Of a stretch of DNA of 64,000 nt, positions 1 through 10,230 are shown piece after piece. Every line of letters begins with the position of its first letter. Position 1 is the stretch's first letter. Under the pieces are notes generated by a model. That model saw only the letters and a program-made list of their open reading frames with translations, made no database searches and was not told the origin of the DNA. A program made the position numbers and the translations under genes. The stretch is from Eudorina sp. 2006-703-Eu-15 (lineage: Eukaryota > Chlorophyta > Chlorophyceae > Chlamydomonadales > Volvocaceae). The stretch spans positions 496,501 to 560,500 of the forward strand of contig BDSI01000070.1 in NCBI GenBank assembly GCA_003117195.1, given 5' to 3'.

Positions 1-1106
1 GAACGCGCCCTGGGTGCTGCAAGGGATTGATGAGTTTGAACAGCGGGTTGCAAGGCGCAGCCCGCCCAGGATGGGCTTTTGCACAATCCCTTGAGGGGGC
101 ACCGCTGTCACCGGTCCTCGGTAGAATGGGGATCGGGCGAGTGCCGTTGGTTGAGAGCGAGGGAGCAGAGGCCCTTTATGTCCCTCTCCCCCATATCCCG
201 CCGGGGATGAGTGCTTCGGCGGTCTTTCCCTTAAGGCTGGGTCAGCAGCCCTTGGCCAACGTCGGGCCCGGTCAGATATTGTCTTCTTCGACCATATGGC
301 GTGTCAGGTAGGCTTTGCTGAGGTTTCGACAGCTCGTTTGGATGTTTTGGATTGTTAGTGCGGCTGCGTTGGGCAACACGCATGGCTGTTTGGCTTAACG
401 ACTTTACTCGAACCCAACGACCCCGACGGCTGAACCCCAACAACTGCTGGTATGTCCGAAAAGATGATAACTGGTAGTCAACGCTGTGCCATTGGTATCT
501 CTGCAGCGATTCGTCGCTCGTTGGCAGTAAACAGCGTTGTTGCAAGGGCCATGAATGAATGTCGACACGTACGACCGCTTGCTCATCATTTTTTGAAACT
601 CGGCCGCTTTCGGCCTGTTCAGTTTGTGCCATTACAGCACTTGGATATGGCCGATGCTATCCGAGGGACGCATCCTGCAAAATCGGGTGTGCGGCACGCC
701 CTTTCTAGTTGCTATAAATCATTCAAACTGGATATGTGGTTGTGCCGAAAGCGATGGTCCAACGCAAGTGTGACCACCGTCGGTACAGTAATGTACCAGT
801 TGCACCAGTTTTATACACCAAATGATTGGGCCTCACAGCTGCCTCCATATATTGTTTTCTATGGCGTGGGTTCGGTCATCATGGACTGCTAGTTTGATGC
901 ATACGGTGTCACATGTTGAGAACATAGATTTCCTTCGCCACATGGAAATACAGAAGATGTATGTTGTCGAATTAGATAATCCATAGGAAATGGCCATGCG
1001 TCTGGCCTGTTCTGAAACTCGCAGGTGGTATCGGGTTGAGACCGGAGCACCGGACGGGATGCGCTCGACTTCGCGGCGGGGGCTCCGCATCACGCCGGGC
1101 ACTTAC
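1..1106. other. No supported gene; where exon 3 of the adjacent CHRD gene should lie
   Basis: The intact paralogues carry their third exon 340-470 bases beyond exon 2. Reading this stretch on the minus strand I find none of the hallmarks of that exon (the YIFPKM, LLNPP, GLLYVNVHT or PGGAI motifs). The open frames present are short and resemble no protein family. Confidence 0.6.
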
Positions 1107-1518
1107 CAGATGGATGTGTGCCATCGTCATGTCGGTCAAGCTGCCGTTCAATTCCATCTTGATGCTGCCCTGGTTGTTGTACCAGTTGAAAACCGCCCTG
1201 CCATGCGCCGCTGCCTGCGCGCGGGGAACAGAAATACCGCCGAGGACTGGAACGAATCAACATCTTGGTCGAGGAAATCTTCGCTGTGCAAAAATATCAT
1301 TTATTTCGCTCGGGCATTAAAAAACCTGACTATGATGACCTACAAAACCAACCACGGTGTCCCCGACCACCCGTCTCAAGACCCACATTTCCAGCAACGT
1401 CGGCGACCGCGATAATCGCGGCAGCTGGACCTTTATCGCTTGGGTGGACCCTGGCTGCGTTGGCGATGGCGAGGAAAGACAGAACCGAAACAGCCAAAAC
1501 AACACCCCCAGCAGCCAT
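1107..1518 (-). pseudogene. CHRD-domain secreted protein, truncated copy (exons 1-2 only)
   Basis: Exon 1 is 1387-1518 and exon 2 is 1107-1214; both keep lengths (132 and 108 nt) and phase identical to the intact copy at 4941-6022. The ATG at 1518 opens a signal peptide (MAAGGVVLAVSVLSFLAIANA), followed by the KGPAAAIIAV segment. Exon 2 carries the CHRD core AVFNWYNNQG and MTMAHIHL. Exon 1 ends at a GTGGGT donor and exon 2 at a consensus GTAAGT donor, but no exon 3 follows within the 1,106 bases left in the window. CHRD (chordin-type) domains are known from secreted proteins; the function here is unknown. It is most likely a 3'-truncated relic of family duplication. The alternative, a very long last intron running off the window, cannot be excluded. 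Confidence 0.7.
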
Positions 1519-4500
1519 TGTGATTTTTGTCAGGCGTGCCAGGTACGTATGTGCACCTAATGCAGGAATGTAACTAAAAAGGTCCACCTTGCAGTGTGAG
1601 AGGTGGTGTTTGGAGCAGAGAGCAGTCCGCCCATTTACATGCGCAATTCGCGCAACAGGGCGCTACCCACCCTGGACCGCCCGCCAAGCGACATCGTACA
1701 TTCATGATTTGCTCAGCGCTCGTACGGAAACATAATCAGTAAACGAACAAAACCGATGCGCTTCAAGAAAGGCGATGAAGGATTGATCTGGATTGTTCTG
1801 CACTATCTTTGCTTCGTCATGAAGTAAGCCTAGGGTTGCACTTCAGCAAGCGACATTAACTGCCGCAAATGCACGCACGCGCACGCGGAAACCTGGAAAG
1901 GCTCACTCATCGTCTTTCACTTACTTCATAACTTCTCGCAACACTTATCATATCATTGCTTCCTGCATGTGCGGGTGTGTGCCCATCCGGGCGTACGTAA
2001 TGGGTAATGAGGACAGCTCGCTTGGACAGACTTGCGGAAGTTGTTGGTTGCCGAGGCCTGGGTTTCGGCTACTTAGCAGGCGCGGGGTGTGTTTCGGTGC
2101 ACTTGAGGAGCATGTTCGGAGCGCCACGCACGGTGGCGCGGTTTCGTTTATGCAGTGTGTGGTGAGGAACCTATCGGCTGTCACGTACCGATGACGACCC
2201 GCGCGGTCCACTGTGACGTCATGAATCATGACGTGAGCTTTGACCGACCCTGCACGCACGAACGAGATTCTCAGTGCTTATCATCACGCTTATGCATAGA
2301 ATGAAGTCCCCGCGGGGTTCCCGCGCGCGAGCAAATAAGCCAACGAGTGAGGCGCGCGCAGCTCCGCCGCACCACGTACGTGGCGAACACCAAGCTAGCC
2401 AGGCGGGACCAGCAGACCCCCCCGAGCTAGGTAGACCCCCCGAGCTAGGTAGACCCCCAAGATGATGACGCAAGCACGCACGCACTCAGAGACACCCAGA
2501 TTGGCACGCGACCAGCGCACAAAAGCACACACACGCGGGTTGCATTTCTAAGCACACACACGCGCATGGCTGGGTGGGCTTCTTGTTCAACACACGCGCA
2601 TAGGCGCACCCGATGCGGGTGGTGTCGGCACACGCAGTCAGTGTACGGTTCCCCGCTCGGAATCGCCGGGGTCAGCTCAACCTAGGTCCGGCAGAGCTGA
2701 GTCTCCGGCTCCCCGCCCACCCAGCCATGCCCCGCCGCACGCAGCGATGCAGCCAGCACCACATCGCTGCTGGTGCCACCAATGATAAAAAACAACGAGA
2801 TACTGCGGGGAGGTAGGAGCGGAGGGGCGGCGTCCCTGGCGCACCTGATCCATCGCGCCACTTTCTTTTCATGGTCTGGTACCAGTCCCCGGGATGAGAC
2901 TCGAATGGACCGCCGCCAGTTCGTGACTACGTGTGCCCCTACACTAGACGGGGACGGGGTTCAATTGCACCTGGGCTGATGCATCGCAAGCTCGGATGAA
3001 TGCGTCCCTCCATCTTGCCCCTTGCCGCTGCCGTGTGTCTGTCATCTGCGCTCCGACCGCCCTACCAGCCTACCTCCTTTTAGGAAGCTAGCTAGGCGCA
3101 TTTCCAGGTCTGGCTTAGCCAGCTTGCGGTCTCGCATGGAGACCTCGAGCACGGGTACGCGATTGGGGGTGTACATTCCGCCGTTGTGAATGAATGAACA
3201 TAACAGCGGACCCCGAAAAGGGATCAACGGTGTATACCAGGGCAGCCCCAGGGCCCCATCGACAAGGCGGTTCGTAAGACTCATCCACACCGCAACGCCC
3301 TGAAGAAAACACAGAGGGCCACAACCCCACCCAGACAGCCCCCTAGCCCCTACGCAAGCAGACGCGCACAGCAGGGCAGCACTACCAAAGGGATAGGCAC
3401 AACAGCGGGCGAGATCCCCAGATCCGTTGTGTGGAGTGATGGTGGTCGTATTTAGGGTACGTGTGCACCCGAACATGGTGTCAGGGTGCTCGGCCGTTTC
3501 CCCGTGCTCGGCCTAAGTAACCGCTACAAGGCGGACCCTTACTCCCGACCGGGCGTCCAACGGGCCCATCCAGACAGCGCGTAGGCGCCTCATCTCATCA
3601 ACCCCTTCCGAGGACTGCGCACCCATCCTCCATGCTCCATCACCCGCGGGGGTTGTCATGCAGCCATACCGGCCAGCATACCAGGTTCGTTACCAGCGCG
3701 CCGGGATTGCCTCTCCTTGGAACCGCACCACACCCACGGAATCATGTGGCGGGGAGGGGGCCGGGGTACGGGGACCTCGGATCTCTGGACAGCATGTCAG
3801 TGCCTTTCCCATTAGACGACCCCCGGGGGGGGTCTTTTATTTGGATCTCCGTGTGATGCCGCATTGCCGCTTGGCTCCGCCGCGTGTGTATATACGGCAT
3901 ACCTGATGGGCGACGCGCGCTCGCTTAGGTCCTGAGCTGCCTCGCTGCATTTCAGGTAGGAGCATAGGGCCCAGGTAAGATATGTCGCTGTAACGTTCAT
4001 TCATTCATGTCACTGATCTTTTTTTGGGGTTCCACGGTGGGGTCGTTGGGTAACATCACCAAGTGTAATCGGTTGCAACGTTCAAATGAAAAGCCAACCT
4101 GCGCCACGAGAGCATGTACACCTCATTTGATGAACACACCAATCGACCTCCAACACGGCAACATAAAGAGCAGCACTGCTGAGAGGTGTCAGCACACCCA
4201 GCGAGACATAACAAACGCTTCCATGCATGTTCTCGCGCTTCTGTCACCCAAGCAAGCTAGGTACACGAGCGAAAAACACCAGCCGTCCCGGCCCACGCAG
4301 CCAGCCTCGGGTACGTAGGAGCACCCAGCCGTCCGACAGAACGTCGAAGGGGGCGAGCGCCGCTGATCAACATCAATTGACAACATTGACCCCACGCATG
4401 AATAACGTGACCGCATCCTTTTCGGCGATGCGTTTGGTGGTTATCACAAGATGAACGCCGCCAGGTAGATAGATAGAAATGGTGATGCCGCGCGCGATCT

Positions 4501-4940
4501 CCATATGAAGCCAGTATCGGGCGGCCGAGACACACCCGCCGCCCCTCGGCACAGCAGTCAAGCAAAGCACATCCTGTCAATGGTGTGTGCACCCTTTCAG
4601 CTCATGGGCTGGCAGGCATGCATGTTCTGTGAACAAGAGCCGCTTATTACGTGCATGCGTGTGTACGTACCCGTACATGCGTATATACGTACCCGTACGT
4701 GGCATACTAGCACCTAGAGCGACTTTTCATTAAGATGTAGCCACCTCGTACGAACGTGCGCTCCATGCGCGCGGCGGTAACTTCATGTCCGTAATAACAT
4801 AATAATAAGCTGTCACCGATGATCCGCGGGCGGGTTCCACTGTAACATCACTGAGATACGTTAATCAGTTTCCATGCATGCGCAGCTTCGGTTCTAAACC
4901 GCAAGTGACAAAACATCTCGCTGTGGCATTCTTCTTAGCA
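1519..4940. other. Intergenic, repeat-bearing, no supported gene
   Basis: No open frame here has family resemblance or a plausible exon structure. It contains a short tandem duplication near 2418-2457 (CCGAGCTAGGTAGACCCC twice), CA-rich stretches near 2515-2570, one copy of the TGAATGAATGAAC...GCGGAC motif (3186-3234), one copy of the 95-bp dispersed repeat (3516-3612), and an inverted GTTCATTCATTCATG end near 3994-4009. Confidence 0.6.
3516..3612 (+). repeat. Dispersed ~95-bp repeat, copy A
   Basis: Shares the ordered blocks ACAAGG(C/T)GGACCC, CCCGACCGGG, CAACGGGCCCA, TAGG(C/T)GCCTC and TCATCAACCCCT with copies at 9297-9372, 42280-42368 and (reverse strand) 39418-39525. This is the most divergent copy. 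No coding potential. Confidence 0.7.
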
Positions 4941-6022
4941 CTAGTACGGCTTGTTCGAGGTGCAGGTGCCCCGGCACACCAGCGTGCCCTGAATGGCACC
5001 GCCGGGTTGCGCCGTGGTGTGAACGTTGACGTACAGGAGGCCTTTCTTCAAAAGCTTGAGGAAGGTTGCCGCGGTCATGCCCGGAGTGATCTTGGCGAGG
5101 TCAGCCTCAGTGAAGGTGGCGTTGGCATGGTAGTGGTTCTTGTACGACACCGGCGGGTTAAGCAGTACGGGTTGGGGGCTGGTCATCTTGGGGAAGATGT
5201 AGGTGACGATGGGGTTGCCCAGGGTTGCGTTCGCCTGCGCAATAACCGAATTGCAAAAGGAGCACAATGCATGTTGCCGTACCCAAGGAAAAGGGTGAGA
5301 CACATAACGCTGAAACCCTTACGCATACAACGGAGGCCGACACAAAGTGCACTTTAGCGCTGATGAAATCGAGCAATTCGGTGCTTCAATTTGACAACAC
5401 CGCCCGATCCGTATGCGCTAGCTGCGTGCGTGGTTGCAAGACCACCACCAAATCGTGACACAACATGCATGATTACCCATAAAACCGTATGTTAACATTA
5501 TGAAATACGTTTCAACCACAGTCACACCCTACTGCCGAGGCCGACAGTCGTTGGGAAACTTTTTTTCACACTTTCCGAAGCCATCCTCGCGACGAAACCT
5601 ACCAAGTGAATGTGCGCCATCGTCATGTTTGTCAGACTGCCCTTCAAGTCCATCTTGATGCTTCCCTGGTTGTTGTACCAGTTGAACACCGCCTTTCCGG
5701 ATCCCGTTGCCTGTGGGGAACAGCGATGGACGTTTACACAGACGCTGTCCCTCCTTTCTGCTATCATGCCGTTCCACATGCAATACCATATACAGCAAGT
5801 TTCTATGCCTTGACATAAACGCCCCATGGATGCTTTTTCCTGGTTATTCAACCAAGGTGTCAACACCCGACCGTCTTCAGGTGAACGCACATTTCCATCA
5901 ATTTTGGCGACCGCGATGATGGCGCCAGCTGGACCCTTGCTGCTTGGCTTGGACCTGGCTGCATTGGTGATGGCGAGGAATAACAACAGGAGCGAAACAG
6001 CGAAAACGCCACGCTTGGCCAT
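4941..6022 (-). CDS. Secreted CHRD-domain protein, intact
   Basis: Three exons: 5891-6022, 5603-5710 and 4941-5234, all joined in phase 0, giving 177 residues. The ATG at 6022 starts a hydrophobic signal peptide (residues 1-22, ending ITNAA). The CHRD domain fills the rest: exon 2 carries AVFNWYNNQGSIKMDLKG and MAHIHL; exon 3 carries NPIVTYIFPKM, a TEADLAKITPGMTAATFLKLL helix, then GLLYVNVHTTAQPGGAIQG and a Cys-containing tail (LVCRGTCTSN). CHRD (PF07452-type) domains occur in chordin and in many small secreted proteins of bacteria, plants and algae; the role here is unknown, probably in the wall or extracellular matrix. Donors are GTGCGT and GTAGGT; acceptors end CACAG and GCGCAG. Family identification is firm; function is not. 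Confidence 0.88.
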
Positions 6023-6577
6023 TGTGTTTGCGATGCGAATACAGCAGGAAAGTTGTTAACTCAGCTCCTTATGGCCCGTGAATGCTATCTTTCAAAAGCT
6101 GGCGACGTGTTTAGGTGTAATGTCCAAGCTGCCTACCCTGGACCGCCCGGCACCGTACAACTATGAGAATCTAAGCGACCCCGCCACAAAGTAAAGACAC
6201 GCAAGAATTCTTAATTACGGCGATTTATGTTCGCTAGCTTTGGTGAAAACAAAACAGGGTGGGGGGCCTAACTCCGAAATAGAAATAATGCTGACTAATA
6301 ATTTTTCCCTCCATCATCTTCCATCCGTATTGCGTTCAAGAAATAATTCCTCCTAAACAGATCTATTTTTTCTGACCTTTAGAACCTCTGCAGAGACCCG
6401 CGCGTTGTGATCCGTTGACAAAGAGGTCTTTGATGATCCCCGTGCATCAGGGCCGTATCAGGGCCTATATATCAGGGTGCGCCCTTAAGGATCCTTCTCA
6501 AAAAACGTGTCAAAGCAGGTCACTTCCGCGACTTACACTCCCATCGATCCCCGCTACGCAACAACGATGTGCGGTAG
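6023..6577. other. Upstream region of CHRD gene and left flank of transposon
   Basis: AT-richer DNA with no coding signal. It would contain the promoter of the minus-strand CHRD gene, though I recognise no specific element. Confidence 0.5.
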
Positions 6578-6579
6578 TA

Positions 6580-6605
6580 CAGGTGGACCGGGGTAATTCC
6601 GATCA
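6580..6605 (+). repeat. Left terminal inverted repeat
   Basis: Exact inverted match to 9015-9040. Begins CAG, a common Tc1/mariner-type terminus, and is preceded by TA. Confidence 0.93.
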
Positions 6606-6787
6606 CTAAGCGTTCGCGGGCCTCGTATATTTTACATACATAACTTATTGTTGAACCAATTTTACGACAATACGTCCATAGTAGCATAGAAGCTGCGGTC
6701 CGTCGCGCAAAAAATTACGCTCACTCGTGCGCGCAATAAAAATTATTTCACGTATAGGGGTTCAAAATAGTGCTCATTGCAAATAGG

Positions 6788-6803
6788 GGGGTAATTCCGA
6801 TCA
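6788..6803 (+). repeat. Internal copy of the TIR inner motif (left side)
   Basis: GGGGTAATTCCGATCA, identical to the inner 16 bp of the left TIR and in the same orientation, about 200 bp inward. Probably an extra transposase-binding site (inference). Confidence 0.8.
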
Positions 6804-7161
6804 CAGCGGAAACCGAGCGGAACGGCCTGAAAACCCTGCGCGCGCTGTCCCGAACTGATCCATACACATAATTAGGATCACCTCAAGGATTCCTAACTTC
6901 AGGAGCAGTGTTACTGTGCCCTTTCCTCTGTGCAGCCGACATGTCGGTCGCATGCACATCACCACACCAACCGACCCAAGCCAGAGGGACTCGCAACCAT
7001 GAGCGAAAACCTAATACATCGTCGTAATCATTATGCATAAGATGGCCACCTGCAAATCGTCGATATCATTCCGCAGTACGAAACCCGCACATCCTGCCCC
7101 ACGAACCTCCCGCTCACTCAAGCGCATCTCCCCCATGTGCATCACACCCCTGTCCAGTTAT

Positions 7162-8576
7162 TTACTCGTCCTGCTCCTCGTCATCACTCTCCTCGTGACC
7201 GCTCTCCTCCTGGCTGCTGTCGGCGAGCAGCGCCATGTCATTCTGCCAGGCAGGCTTCTTCCGGGTGCGAGGCCCCAGGTTCTCTGCCTGCAGGCCCGCC
7301 TTGCCCACACGCGACCGCTTCTGGCCGCGCCCGGCTGCAGTCCCCGCCGGCCCGTTTGGCTGTATGGGCTGAAGGGGTCGGCGCGCGGTCGAGGGCCCTG
7401 CACCGGCTGCAGCCTGCTTCGCGGCCTTGCCCTTCCGGGTTAGCTGCTGAGCCGCTTTGGCCTCCTTTTCGCGGGCCCTGGCCTCTTTGGCCCGGGCCTT
7501 CTCCGCTGCCTGAGCGTCACGCTGCTTTTTCGCCTCGGCCCGCGCCAGCGCCTTCTCTGCCTTCTCACGCTCTGCGGCAGCCTTCGCCTGCGTTTTGGCC
7601 TCCTGCTGCTCTGTGTACGCCTTGCCGGTTACCAGGCGTGGCACGCGGACAGCACCAGAGGCCTTTGCCTTGGGCAGAGGTGGCACGAAGAGGGGTTCGC
7701 GCGCTCGCTGCCGCCCATTGGCGGGCCCTGTATCTGCTGCGGCAGCGGCTGCCAACAGCGCATCCAGGCCCGAACCCGTGGCGCTCGGCGGTACGGCTGC
7801 CGTACCTTCATCCTCGGACTCGCTACTGCCGCTGTAGTTGCTATCCCCTTCGTCGTCATTCTGCTCCGCTGCCTCGTCGGCGCCCTGCAACGCCATGTCC
7901 TGTACAGCTCTGGCCGCCGCTGCCGTTCCGCCCGCCACCACAACACCCGCCGTCGTCGCCGCCGCTGCTCCAGCCGCCGCCGCCGCCGCTGCTCCAGCCG
8001 CCGCCGCCGCCGCTGCTCCAGCCGGCGCCGCTTGCTGGCAGCTGCGAAGACGAAGGCCGTGACGGCTCTTAAACCCACGCCACCAGTCCTCACTGGCAAT
8101 GCCGTCAGGCCAGTGAGGTGCGCGGCCCCCAGCAGTCGCGATCTCGGCGTCAAGCTCCGCGGCAGCTGTGCGTATTTGGTAGATGCACGGTGTACGGTAA
8201 CGTTGGCCCATCTTGTCCACCCAGTCCAAGATGCACTGCAGATGGCCAAACAGGGTGCGGATTGGATGGTTCGAGCGCTTTAATACACACACGGCATGAA
8301 GGTTGGCATGTGGGTCGCAGCGAAACAGCTCAGAAAGAGACCGCGCACCTTCTCAGTCTCCAGGGAAAGAAGCGTCGGGGCCCCAGCGTGCACGCCCACT
8401 GCTTGTTTGCCATTCGCATATGGGTGGAACGTGGCGTATGGAATACCGTATGCCGCGGCGGCTTCACGGATGCTGCAATTGCTGTCGCGATAGGTGGCCA
8501 GGGCCATCTCAAGGTCGGCGTCGGACCATTTTTTGTTCTTTCCCGGCCTCATTCCTGGCGCAACCTTCTTAGTCAT
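7162..8576 (-). CDS. Pogo/Tc5-like transposase remnant without DDE domain
   Basis: Two exons: 8349-8576 and 7162-8235 (intron 8236-8348, GTGCGC...CTGCAG), 433 residues. Residues ~18-55 are a psq-type helix-turn-helix (KKWSDADLEMALATYRD, SIREAAAAYGIPYATF). Residues ~77-143 match a CENP-B/Tc5 N-terminal HTH (CILDWVDKMGQRYRTPCIYQ, EDWWRGFKSRHGLRLR). The junction was chosen because LSLETEK|CILDWV reproduces the usual LSPEEEK-x-EWI spacing. Then, where the DDE_1 nuclease core should begin, there is a poly-Ala tract and an acidic linker, followed directly by what looks like the usual transposase C-terminus (RLVTGKAYTEQQ, a Lys/Ala/Glu coiled coil, a basic patch and an acidic tail). No DDE motifs are visible. 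It could act as a DNA-binding regulator or simply be decaying, although the frame is fully open. Confidence 0.8.
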
Positions 8577-8998
8577 CTGACCCAGCGCGGGAAGACGCTA
8601 CAAAAATCGGACCCGATGCTTTCCATACCCTATAACATCTAAGTGATCAGTTGATACTCGCGGACCACATGATTAGACGTCTGTTGGGCGTCATCCGGGC
8701 TCAAGCAGCCGAACGCCGAAACAAGCACAGTTCTTTGAAATCTGCACAGACGCAGGGCTGGCTTGCAGGAACTCTTCTTTAGTGATTATATAGTTTATCT
8801 ACATCAATATGTGGCCACGTGTTGAAGCTTTGGGGGTACCTTGGTTCAAAAGTTTTGCGTCCCAGGGTTCGCTGCGCTCCGGAACCACACATCACTTTTA
8901 CGGCACATATGCTATGGTGGATTCGGTTATCAATATGTATTGAAGGTGCCGGTAAGCCGGCGTGATTTTAGGCGAAGCTATTTTGATGAAATTGCCGA

Positions 8999-9014
8999 TG
9001 ATCGGAATTACCCC
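8999..9014 (-). repeat. Internal copy of the TIR inner motif (right side, tandem)
   Basis: TGATCGGAATTACCCC, immediately abutting the same 16 bp inside the right TIR (9015-9030), so the right end has two head-to-tail copies. Confidence 0.88.
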
Positions 9015-9040
9015 TGATCGGAATTACCCCGGTCCACCTG
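9015..9040 (-). repeat. Right terminal inverted repeat
   Basis: Exact inverted match to 6580-6605 and followed by TA at 9041-9042. Confidence 0.93.
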
Positions 9041-9042
9041 TA

Positions 9043-9985
9043 TCTTATTTAATGACGATGCGGATGGATGCGGCCAATTGAGAATCTGGACCACGCAGTG
9101 CTCCAGGCTAGAGGTGCTCCTGTCAGGTCCTGTCGAGCACCGATGGCGGCACGAATTTCCGTGGCGTTGTCAACCGACAGCTGGCGGACGGACGCTTCAG
9201 CCATATTAACAGCTCCTCGATAGCAGTTTAACGCTTCAGTAGGATACAGCAGCCGGAAGATTCCCCCGGATCCCCATTCGCGGAATGTATTTAGTTGCCG
9301 TTACAAGGTGGACCCGAGTCCCGACCGGGTGTTCCAACGGGCCCAGATAGCTCGTAGGTGCCTCATCTGACCTTAATGGCGAGCGTACACTTTCAGCCGT
9401 CATCCGGCTGATTATTAACTCTTCCTACAGCAGTCGGTGCCACCAGGACGACGAAAAGGATAAACTCCTGCGGCGCCCCGCCGACAAACGAGGGCGGCGC
9501 CCGCACCTGCCCGCACCACAGCGCCGCGGAAAGTGAAGAGCGGGGGGCCATCACCGCCAGCCGGCGCAACAATCAAAACACGCAGACACACCCTGGGTGG
9601 GCGGGTTTCATTTCTAAAAACACCCAGCGGGGCCACTTCCAACGGGCAAAAGCGACGCATTCGTCCCCTGCCAGCCCGCCCACGGGGCCTTCCTAGGCTG
9701 GTGGACACCGATCAATCCCAACGCGACATGACGCACTGCTTGCAAGCTCGCAGGCGCACTGGAAGAGGCTGGAGGCGGAAACAGCAGAGCAAGGGGTTTG
9801 CCCACACACGCAGCCCTGTCATGTGCATACGACGGCACGGCACGTACTCCGCCAGTCATCCTCGGCTTATGATGTACCGGCCAGTCGAAGGGCTTGAGTT
9901 GCTGCTGCAGGAGCTGTACCTTGCTGACGAGTGACGACGCGTCCACCGAGTTGGCTGATCGATGGTGCCACGAATATTGCTGCAC
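9043..9985. other. Intergenic; no supported gene
   Basis: Contains copy B of the 95-bp repeat. The segment near 9590-9640 loosely resembles 2530-2580 (CACACCCTGGGTGGGCGGGTTTCATTTCT against GGGTTGCATTTCTAAGCACAC), suggesting an older shared repeat. The open frames are not convincing. Confidence 0.5.
9297..9372 (+). repeat. Dispersed ~95-bp repeat, copy B
   Basis: Very similar to copy C (42280-42368) over ACAAGGTGGACCCG, CCCGACCGGGTGTTCCAACG and GGGCCCAGATAGCTC. The match to the other copies stops near 9372. Confidence 0.75.
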
Positions 9986-10230
9986 CCAGGGTGGCTATCT
10001 TAAGATATAAATATATATTCGGCCGAAAACCTTGCGTTTTGATAGATACTTTCCCTCGGTGGGAAAATGGGGTTTTAGATACTCATGGCCTCTCACACGG
10101 GGAAAAGCCCCCTTTGAGTAGATAAAATGCCAGCAAAAGCTCCCTCCGACAGATACTTTCAGCACGATTGGGCAAGGAGTATCTCCGGCCGTAGATACTC
10201 TGCAAAATAAGATAGCCACCCTGGCTGCAC
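9980..10230. mobile_element. MITE, 239 bp with 17-bp TIRs and 6-bp target duplication
   Basis: The element is 9986-10224. The left end is CCAGGGTGGCTATCTTA (9986-10002) and the right end (10208-10224) is its exact reverse complement. Both sides are flanked by CTGCAC (9980-9985 and 10225-10230). The interior is AT-richer, has several AGATACT/AGTATCT motifs and no coding frame. Non-autonomous; the superfamily is not determinable from the ends alone. Confidence 0.87.

Larger units (their letters stand above)
6578..9042. mobile_element. TA-flanked DNA transposon, pogo/Tc5-like, deletion derivative
   Basis: The element spans 6580-9040, bounded by TA dinucleotides (6578-6579 and 9041-9042), as expected for Tc1/mariner-superfamily insertion. 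The terminal inverted repeats are 26 bp and perfect: left 6580-6605 starts CAGGTGGACCGGGG and right 9015-9040 ends CCCCGGTCCACCTG. The inner 16 bp of the TIR (GGGGTAATTCCGATCA) recurs inside each end, at 6788-6803 and, inverted and directly abutting the right TIR, at 8999-9014. The single gene inside reads on the minus strand and keeps the DNA-binding N-terminus and basic C-terminus of a transposase but has no DDE core. I infer a non-autonomous derivative that can be moved only by an enzyme encoded elsewhere. Perfect TIRs suggest recent insertion. Confidence 0.88.

Noticed and set aside
7137..8072. 311-codon plus-strand frame rich in Pro/Ser/Arg
   Set aside because: It is the antisense shadow of the transposase remnant; its poly-Pro and Leu runs come from the poly-Ala tract.
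8280..8576. Reading the psq-domain ORF as a separate small gene
   Set aside because: A phase-0 GT-AG intron joins it to the larger frame and reproduces the usual spacing between psq and CENP-B-type HTH domains.
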